DNA from: Lachnospiraceae bacterium
GTDB taxonomy: Bacteria > Bacillota > Clostridia > Lachnospirales > Lachnospiraceae
Length of the DNA stretch: 18,710 nt
Assembly: GCA_900771955.1 (NCBI GenBank)
Contig: CAAGPW010000150.1
Coordinates: forward strand, 1-18,710
Direction: 5' to 3'
This document shows positions 13,726 through 18,710 of this stretch, in pieces (within the stretch, counting starts at the first letter, position 1; every line of letters starts with the position of its first letter). The notes below the pieces were generated by a model. The model was not told the origin of the DNA. It saw nothing but the letters and a program-made list of their open reading frames with translations, and did not search any database. The translations under genes were made by a program, and so were the position numbers.

Positions 13726-16179
13726 ATGCAGAAGCCATATACAAAAAAAGCGAAAAAGGCGATGGACCTTGCAGCGAAAACATCAAAAGTCATGCACCAT
13801 AACTATATTGGAACGGAACATATTCTGGTCGGGCTGCTGCGTGAGCAGACCGGTGTTGCCGCAAAAGTATTATTGGATGCAGGAGTAGAGGAGGAAAAGC
13901 TGACGGAGCTGATCGAAGATCTGATCGCACCGTCGGCTTCGGTTGCGGTGGCAGAACCGGACGGATATTCGCCAAGAACGGAGAAAGTGCTGGAAAATGC
14001 CGAAAAAGAAGCAGAACGCTTTCGATGCAGTGAGGTTGGAACCGAGCACCTTCTGCTCGCACTGATCAAAGAAACTGACTGTGCGGCAGTACGTCTGCTG
14101 AATACACTTGGCATCAACCTGTCGAAGCTTCATGTGGAAGTGCTGATTGCAATGGGAGAGGATCCGAATCAGTACAAAGAGGAGCTTCAGGGAGCGAAAA
14201 GTGGAAAGCGCGGAAACATGGAGACAACGCCGACGTTAGACCAGTATTCCAGAGATCTGACCAGGATGGCAGCAGAAGGGGCTTTGGATCCGGTGATCGG
14301 AAGAGAAAAGGAGATCAACCGGGTGATTCAGATATTAAGCCGCAGAGGGAAAAACAATCCCTGTCTGGTAGGAGAGCCGGGTGTCGGAAAGACTGCGATC
14401 GCAGAGGGACTGGCAGAGCGTATTGCATCCGGGCTGGTGCCGGAGACCGTTGCGGGAAAACGTGTTGTGACACTGGATCTGTCCGGAATGGTAGCCGGAT
14501 CAAAATACCGCGGTGAATTTGAAGAACGTATCAAGCGCGTGATCCGGGAAGTTACAATGGCAGGGAATATTCTGCTGTTTATAGATGAGCTGCATACGAT
14601 TATCGGAGCCGGAGGCGCAGAAGGAGCGATTGATGCGTCTAACATTTTAAAACCTTCGCTTGCACGCGGAGAGATCCAGCTGATCGGAGCAACGACCATA
14701 GAAGAATACCGTAAATATATTGAAAAGGATGCGGCACTGGAACGGCGCTTTCAGCCGGTCAATGTAGAAGAACCATCCAAAGAGCAGACGGTCGCCATTT
14801 TAGAGGGACTGCGCAGCAAATATGAGGACCATCATCATGTCACGATTACGGATGAGGGCATAGAGGCAGCAGTGACCTTGTCCGCACGCTATATCAATGA
14901 TCGTTTCCTTCCGGATAAGGCAATCGATCTCATGGATGAAGCTGCGGCAAGAGTACGCCTGACTGGGTTTAAGACACCGGATCAGATTTCCGGTTATGAA
15001 GTAAAAATCCGGGAACTGGAGCAGGAACTGGAGCAGGCACTGATGGATCAGGAATTTGAGCAGGCATCCGGCATCAAAAACGAAAAAGAAGAACTGGAAA
15101 AGAAATACGAAAAGGCAGTAAAAAAATACCATAGGGATGCGAACCGCAGACAGCTTTCGGTCGGTGAAAATGAAATTGCCGCGGTTGTGGCGGACTGGAC
15201 AAAAATTCCAGTCAAAAAACTGACAGAAAATGAAGCGGAGCGTCTGAAAAAACTGGAAAAAACACTGCATAAACGTGTGATCGGACAGGAGGAGGCTGTG
15301 AGTGCGGTAGCGCGTGCAGTGCGCCGTGGACGTGTCGGATTAAAAGATGAGGGCCGCCCGATCGGATCATTTTTATTCCTGGGACCGACCGGTGTCGGAA
15401 AAACAGAGATCTCAAAGGCTCTGGCAGAGGCCATGTTCGGGGATGAGAGCGCCATGATCCGTGTTGATATGTCAGAGTATATGGAAAAGCACAGTGTATC
15501 CAAAATGATCGGTTCGCCGCCAGGATACGTGGGATATGAGGAAGGCGGGCAGCTCAGCGAAAAAGTGCGCAGAAATCCGTATTCCGTCATCCTTTTTGAT
15601 GAGATTGAAAAGGCACATCCGGATGTATTTAATGTGCTGCTCCAGGTGTTGGACGACGGACATATTACAGATGCCCAGGGCAGAAAAGTGGACTTTAAGA
15701 ATACGATCATCATTATGACATCCAATGCCGGAGCCCAGTCGATCGTGGAACCGAAAAATCTGGGATTTGCGTCAGTGGAGAATGAAAAACATACCTATGA
15801 CCGCATGAAAAACGGTGTTATGGAAGAAGTGAAGCGTATTTTCAAACCGGAATTTTTAAACCGTATTGATGATACCATCGTGTTCCGTACATTAAACAAA
15901 GATGACATGAAACAGATCGTTACGCTTATGACGAAGTCTCTGGTCAGACGTTGCAGCGAACAGATGAATATCACATTGAATATCAGAGATTCCGTAAAGA
16001 AATATATTGTAGAGAAGGCGTATGATCCGAAATATGGAGCACGTCCGTTAAGACGCATGATCCAGAGTAAGATCGAGGATGCACTTGCAGAGGAGATCCT
16101 TTCTGGGAATGTAAAAAACGGAGATACGGTAGATGCCGGAATGCGGAAGGATGAAGTGCATTTTACAGTAAAAAATTAA
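13726..16179 (+). CDS. clpC: ATP-dependent protease ATPase subunit ClpC
   Basis: Class I HSP100/Clp AAA+ unfoldase that feeds proteins to ClpP. 817 residues, the usual length. Two N-terminal Clp repeats (about 4-145; TKKAKKAMDLAAKTSKVMHH and GTEHLLLALIKE). NBD1: Walker A GEPGVGKT (216-223), Walker B LLFIDELHTIIGAGG. Middle domain with UVR-type helix (about 415-475, DQEFEQASGIKNEKEELE). NBD2: Walker A GPTGVGKT (553-560), Walker B VILFDEIEKAH. A ClpP-docking loop LGF at 679-681, and the C-terminal GARPLRRMIQ. The UVR-bearing middle domain makes it ClpC rather than ClpB, ClpA or ClpE. GGAGG (13714-13718) is 7 nt before the ATG. No promoter or CtsR operator directly upstream, so it depends on the upstream operon promoter at 11881 or one inside the upstream genes. 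No mcsA, mcsB or ctsR in the window. Confidence 0.96.
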   Translation: MQKPYTKKAKKAMDLAAKTSKVMHHNYIGTEHILVGLLREQTGVAAKVLLDAGVEEEKLTELIEDLIAPSASVAVAEPDGYSPRTEKVLENAEKEAERFRCSEVGTEHLLLALIKETDCAAVRLLNTLGINLSKLHVEVLIAMGEDPNQYKEELQGAKSGKRGNMETTPTLDQYSRDLTRMAAEGALDPVIGREKEINRVIQILSRRGKNNPCLVGEPGVGKTAIAEGLAERIASGLVPETVAGKRVVTLDLSGMVAGSKYRGEFEERIKRVIREVTMAGNILLFIDELHTIIGAGGAEGAIDASNILKPSLARGEIQLIGATTIEEYRKYIEKDAALERRFQPVNVEEPSKEQTVAILEGLRSKYEDHHHVTITDEGIEAAVTLSARYINDRFLPDKAIDLMDEAAARVRLTGFKTPDQISGYEVKIRELEQELEQALMDQEFEQASGIKNEKEELEKKYEKAVKKYHRDANRRQLSVGENEIAAVVADWTKIPVKKLTENEAERLKKLEKTLHKRVIGQEEAVSAVARAVRRGRVGLKDEGRPIGSFLFLGPTGVGKTEISKALAEAMFGDESAMIRVDMSEYMEKHSVSKMIGSPPGYVGYEEGGQLSEKVRRNPYSVILFDEIEKAHPDVFNVLLQVLDDGHITDAQGRKVDFKNTIIIMTSNAGAQSIVEPKNLGFASVENEKHTYDRMKNGVMEEVKRIFKPEFLNRIDDTIVFRTLNKDDMKQIVTLMTKSLVRRCSEQMNITLNIRDSVKKYIVEKAYDPKYGARPLRRMIQSKIEDALAEEILSGNVKNGDTVDAGMRKDEVHFTVKN

Positions 16180-16200
16180 TATTAATTTTATAGAAATTAA
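16172..16200. repeat. AT-only palindromes at the clpC stop
   Basis: AAAATTAATATTAATTTT (16172-16189) is a perfect 18-bp palindrome covering the clpC stop codon, and TTAATTT-TATAG-AAATTAA (16182-16200) is a second overlapping 7-bp hairpin. With no G-C pairs and no T-run this is not a convincing terminator; read-through from clpC into the next gene is possible. Confidence 0.6.
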
Positions 16201-16224
16201 CTGGTAAAATGATTCACGGTATTA

Positions 16225-16230
16225 TATAAT
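16225..16230 (+). promoter_or_regulatory. Candidate -10 box for the 137-aa protein gene
   Basis: TATAAT within ATTATATAATATAG. The expected -35 position holds TGGTAA (16202-16207, 17-bp spacer), a poor match. The rest of the 118-bp spacer holds a leader hairpin and the ribosome binding site. Confidence 0.45.
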
Positions 16231-16253
16231 ATAGCACAGGACAAAAATGTTTG

Positions 16254-16280
16254 AGTGTGGCGGATGAAACCGCATACACT
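16254..16280 (+). other. Hairpin in the leader of the 137-aa protein gene
   Basis: AGTGTG-GCGG (16254-16263) pairs with CCGC-TACACT (16270-16273, 16275-16280) with one bulged A and a G-U pair; loop ATGAAA. It stops 2 nt before CAGGAGGA (16283-16290). No T-run follows, so it is not a terminator. It could stabilise the mRNA or affect ribosome access. Confidence 0.5.
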
Positions 16281-16297
16281 GACAGGAGGATAAAAAG

Positions 16298-16711
16298 ATG
16301 GCTGTAATTAAGGAGCTGATCCGTACAGAAGCAGACGGAACGATAAGTTTTGGAGATTATTCATTGGATGCGAAGGCAAAACTGGACAATTTTGAGCATA
16401 ATGGAGATTTATATAAAGTTAAGACTTTTCGTGAGATCACAAAGCTGGAACGTAATGGTATATTTGTATATGAGTCGGTACCTGGTACCAGCGTGACAGG
16501 GCTGGCTGTGACGGAGAATGGAATGACATTCCAGGTAGAGGGTGACGAAGACGCTGAGATCACGCTTGGACTGGAAGAGGAGAAAGACTATCAGGTTTCG
16601 GTGGAAGGCGCTTCGGTAGGTCAGATGAAGACCAATCTTGGCGGAAAACTGACCTTAAGTGTGGAACTGGACCCGGCAAAGCCTGTAAAGGTAGCTGTAG
16701 CCCGCGTATAA
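16298..16711 (+). CDS. Conserved small beta-rich protein between clpC and radA, function unknown
   Basis: A 137-residue soluble protein with no signal peptide or membrane span. The first half (about 1-60) holds conserved-looking segments DGTISFGDYSLDAKAKL and FEHNGDLYKVKTFREITKLERNGIFVYES; the second half (about 60-137) alternates hydrophobic and charged residues in beta-strand fashion (VTGLAVTENGMTFQVEG, ITLGLEEEKDYQVSVEG, KLTLSVELD). I have an impression that homologues occur across Lachnospiraceae and are sometimes labelled endosialidase, which the sequence does not support: no catalytic motif is recognisable and it is far too short. CAGGAGGA gives a strong start at ATG 16298. A good terminator follows. 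Its place between two stress and repair genes is the only functional hint. Confidence 0.85.
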   Translation: MAVIKELIRTEADGTISFGDYSLDAKAKLDNFEHNGDLYKVKTFREITKLERNGIFVYESVPGTSVTGLAVTENGMTFQVEGDEDAEITLGLEEEKDYQVSVEGASVGQMKTNLGGKLTLSVELDPAKPVKVAVARV

Positions 16712-16758
16712 TTGGCTACATTATCCATAAGATCGATAGTAGAAATTGCAAAATAACA

Positions 16759-16805
16759 GAGAGCGTATGGAAGCAAGCAACAGACTTCGGATGCGCTCTC
16801 TTTTT
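16759..16805 (+). terminator. Rho-independent terminator after the 137-aa protein gene
   Basis: GAGAGCGTAT (16759-16768) pairs with ATGCGCTCTC (16791-16800) with one G-U pair; an inner GAAG/CTTC extends it. Five T follow directly (16801-16805). It separates radA from the clpC side, so radA needs its own promoter. Confidence 0.9.
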
Positions 16806-17040
16806 CACTCTATAGGAAAGCTCTCGTTACGTTAATGTAAGAAAGAGTGTAGTTATGAACTTTCCTAAGAGCAAAAGCAAGCTTGCAGGGATGCGCAATG
16901 CGCGGAGACGAAGTTATAGCTATGCTATCAGCCCGTGCGCGAAAGTGTGCAAAGCACACCTTGTTCTTTTTGTTCCAGGTTTAAAACAGTACGACGGAAA
17001 AATAGTACGTCTGCGCAGAATGGGGCAGTACGATATGAAA
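16806..17040. repeat. Palindrome-rich structured spacer before radA, possible dispersed element
   Basis: A 253-bp gap without a convincing gene, packed with symmetry. TAGGAAAG (16813-16820)/CTTTCCTA (16860-16867) enclose CTCT/AGAG and TTAC/GTAA as a nested stem. GCAAGCTTGC (16877-16886) is a perfect palindrome. Three perfect hairpins with 3-nt loops follow: GCGC-AAT-GCGC (16893-16903), ATAGC-TAT-GCTAT (16916-16928), GTGTGC-AAA-GCACAC (16945-16959). AGTACG occurs three times (16988, 17004, 17027) and TCTGCGCAGA is a palindrome. A 62-codon frame at 16855-17043 runs through it but has no ribosome binding site. No clear promoter for radA is seen although one is needed here. Confidence 0.55.
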
Positions 17041-17058
17041 TGAGGAGGATAAAGACAG

Positions 17059-18420
17059 ATGGCAAAGGGGAAAACATCCGTATTTTTCTGCCAGGAATGT
17101 GGCTATGAATCGGCAAAATGGATGGGGCAGTGTCCGGGATGCCACGCATGGAATACGTTTGTAGAAGAAAAAATAGAAAAAAGTACACCAGCACAGAAAA
17201 AAGCGGCAAAGGATGTGAATGTTTCCACGCTCTCTCAGATTGAAACAAGAGAGGAACTGCGGACCACCACCAATATGGAAGAACTGGACCGGGTGCTCGG
17301 AGGAGGGATCGTAAAAGGTTCACTTGTACTGGTTGGCGGAGATCCGGGAATCGGAAAATCCACATTGCTGTTACAGGTGTGCAGAAACCTTTCGCTGCAA
17401 AAAAAGCGTGTACTTTACATATCCGGGGAGGAGTCCTTACAGCAGATCAAGATCCGTGCGGAGCGAATCGGTGAATTTACGGAGAGTCTGTCGCTGCTCT
17501 GCGAGACGAATCTTGATATTATCCATGAAGTAATAAAAAAAGAAAAACCGGAGGTCGTAGTCATAGATTCCATACAGACCATGTACAACGAAGCAGTGTC
17601 CTCTGCGCCGGGAAGTGTTTCGCAGGTGCGGGAATCCACCGGAGCCCTGATGCAGATCGCAAAAGGATTGGATATTGCGGTGTTTATTGTTGGACATGTA
17701 ACGAAAGAGGGCGTGGTTGCAGGCCCGCGTGTGCTTGAACATATGGTGGATACAGTGCTGTATTTTGAAGGAGACCGGCATGCATCTTACCGGATACTCC
17801 GAGGAGTAAAAAATCGTTTTGGTTCCACGAACGAGATCGGCGTGTTTGAAATGCGCCAGGATGGGCTGCATGAGGTGGAAAATCCATCCGAATATATGTT
17901 AAGCGGAAGACCGGAAGACGCATCGGGCTCTGTGGTGACATGCTCCATGGAAGGAACACGGCCGATCCTGATCGAAGTGCAGGCGCTGGTGTGTCACAGT
18001 AATTTCGGAATCCCGAGAAGAACTGCGGCTGGAACAGATTTTAACCGTGTCAATCTGCTCATGGCAGTACTTGAAAAGCGTGTCGGACTTCAGATGTCTA
18101 CCTGTGATGCCTATATCAACATTGCAGGCGGAATAAAGATGAATGAGCCGGCAATTGACCTGGGCATTGTGCTGGCACTGGTGTCCAGCTACAAGGAAAT
18201 CGCCATTGATGACAGGACCATATGTTTTGGAGAGGTAGGCCTGAGCGGGGAAGTGCGTGCAGTCAGTATGGCGGAACAGCGTGTGATGGAAGCCAAAAAA
18301 CTTGGCTTTACCAGATGTATCCTGCCAAAAGTGTCATTACAGAACATGCAGCCGGTGGACGGCATCAAATTAGAAGGAGTGGAGAGCGTGAAGGATGCCA
18401 TACGGTTTGTCTCCCAATGA
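17059..18420 (+). CDS. radA: DNA repair protein RadA/Sms
   Basis: RecA-related DnaB-type helicase that assists branch migration in homologous recombination and transformation. 453 residues, the usual length. The N-terminal C4 zinc finger reads CQECGYESAKWMGQCPGC (about 10-27). The ATPase core has Walker A GGDPGIGKSTLL (about 94-105) and Walker B VVVIDSIQT. The RadA-specific KNRFG motif (in GVKNRFGSTNEIGVFEM) is intact. The last third is the Lon-protease-like domain (INIAGGIKMNEPAIDLGIVLAL, GEVGLSGEVRAVSMAEQRVMEAKKLG), which lacks protease activity in the family. GAGGAGGAT (17042-17050) precedes the ATG. Its closeness to clpC matches the conserved clpC-radA pairing in Bacilli. No T-rich terminator follows. 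Confidence 0.96.
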   Translation: MAKGKTSVFFCQECGYESAKWMGQCPGCHAWNTFVEEKIEKSTPAQKKAAKDVNVSTLSQIETREELRTTTNMEELDRVLGGGIVKGSLVLVGGDPGIGKSTLLLQVCRNLSLQKKRVLYISGEESLQQIKIRAERIGEFTESLSLLCETNLDIIHEVIKKEKPEVVVIDSIQTMYNEAVSSAPGSVSQVRESTGALMQIAKGLDIAVFIVGHVTKEGVVAGPRVLEHMVDTVLYFEGDRHASYRILRGVKNRFGSTNEIGVFEMRQDGLHEVENPSEYMLSGRPEDASGSVVTCSMEGTRPILIEVQALVCHSNFGIPRRTAAGTDFNRVNLLMAVLEKRVGLQMSTCDAYINIAGGIKMNEPAIDLGIVLALVSSYKEIAIDDRTICFGEVGLSGEVRAVSMAEQRVMEAKKLGFTRCILPKVSLQNMQPVDGIKLEGVESVKDAIRFVSQ

Positions 18421-18427
18421 AAAGTGC

Positions 18428-18445
18428 GAATTGAACGAACAATTC
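18428..18445. other. Small inverted repeat after radA
   Basis: GAATTG-AACGAA-CAATTC, a perfect 6-bp stem with 6-nt loop, 8 nt after the radA stop. Without a T-run it is at most a weak terminator or a protein-binding site. Confidence 0.4.
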
Positions 18446-18503
18446 AGACAACAATGCAAAATACGCAGCAAAAACTTTCTTTAAAAAAGATGTCGAAATG
18501 CGG

Positions 18504-18532
18504 TTGACAGCGGTGACGTAAGATGGTAGTAT
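18504..18532 (+). promoter_or_regulatory. Tandem promoter 1
   Basis: Perfect TTGACA (18504-18509), 17-bp spacer, -10 TAGTAT (18527-18532) preceded by TGG, an extended -10. Points right, out of the window. Confidence 0.7.
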
Positions 18533-18576
18533 ATACAAGCTGACCGCAAGGAAAGCAAAAGATAATGAAAAATATG

Positions 18577-18606
18577 TTGACGAAGCATGTTTTTAAATGG
18601 TATAAT
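18577..18606 (+). promoter_or_regulatory. Tandem promoter 2
   Basis: TTGACG (18577-18582), 18-bp spacer, perfect TATAAT (18601-18606) with TGG extension. Points right. Confidence 0.8.
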
Positions 18607-18653
18607 ACATATTGCTCTGTTATTGACGGAGAAATAAAAAATGAAAAAAGTTC

Positions 18654-18682
18654 TTGACACAGCGGACACATTTTGATAAAAT
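18654..18682 (+). promoter_or_regulatory. Tandem promoter 3
   Basis: Perfect TTGACA (18654-18659), 17-bp spacer, TAAAAT (18677-18682) with TGA extension. Start near 18689, 20 nt before the window ends. Its gene lies beyond the edge. Confidence 0.85.
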
Positions 18683-18710
18683 GAATAAGCTGTCGAAAAG
18701 ACAAAGGACA

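Noticed and set aside
15048..15725. 225-codon minus-strand frame inside clpC
   Set aside because: Shadow of clpC NBD2; Ser/Phe/Thr-rich translation and no start signals.
16855..17043. 62-codon plus-strand frame before radA
   Set aside because: No ribosome binding site, very basic translation, and its sequence is made of the spacer's palindromes; treated as part of the structured element.
18444..18704. 86-codon minus-strand frame at the right end
   Set aside because: Phe/Cys/Ile-rich product of AT-rich promoter DNA, antisense to three promoters.

Overview
The window reads as chromosomal core DNA of a Gram-positive anaerobe of the Lachnospiraceae (Roseburia/Agathobacter-like). The reasons are moderate GC, strong AGGAGG-type ribosome binding sites, a ClpC/RadA pair, a monofunctional aspartate kinase, a PFK with PPi-type motifs, an EFR1-type flavodoxin-ferredoxin, and several small membrane proteins with acidic tails of a kind common in that family. 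No transposase, integrase, CRISPR array, rRNA or tRNA gene is visible. The genus is an inference from protein resemblance only.

Layout. (1) 1-2005: the 3' nine-tenths of a PcrA/UvrD helicase gene, cut by the window edge. (2) 2053-2468: a promoter, a 95-aa single-pass acidic-tail protein and a terminator. (3) 2479-5359: a tight three-gene operon: HxxxDG acyltransferase, zinc-ribbon six-helix membrane protein, HSL-type alpha/beta hydrolase. (4) 5362-6627, minus strand: a 6-phosphofructokinase with a GGNDS/PKTIDND signature, divergent from a PflX-like radical SAM protein (6743-7687). (5) 7762-9081: aspartate kinase, followed by a very long hairpin terminator. (6) 9240-11160: a TetR regulator with a covalent-FMN protein and an EFR1 flavodoxin-ferredoxin, a small redox operon. 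(7) 11204-11878: a hairpin that overlaps the ribosome binding site of a small HAD phosphatase, followed by a 76-aa membrane protein. (8) 11881-16179: a near-consensus promoter driving a secreted/transmembrane protein with a cadherin-like ectodomain and a long D/E/Y-rich cytoplasmic tail, then a short GntR regulator, then clpC. (9) 16298-18420: a conserved 137-aa protein of unknown function, a terminator, an unusual palindrome-rich spacer, and radA. (10) 18421-18710: no gene, but three strong tandem sigma-A promoters pointing out of the window, which suggests a highly expressed stable-RNA operon just beyond the edge.

How the genes relate. pcrA, clpC and radA are DNA-repair and protein-quality-control housekeeping genes; the clpC-(small gene)-radA order echoes the ctsR-mcsA-mcsB-clpC-radA order of Bacilli, but ctsR/mcsA/mcsB are absent and a GntR regulator stands in their place. 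The least characterised parts are the acyltransferase/zinc-ribbon/hydrolase trio, the TetR-FMN-EFR1 redox operon, the cadherin-like acidic-tail protein coupled to GntR-clpC, two places where a terminator-like hairpin abuts or overlaps the next start codon, and the structured spacer before radA.
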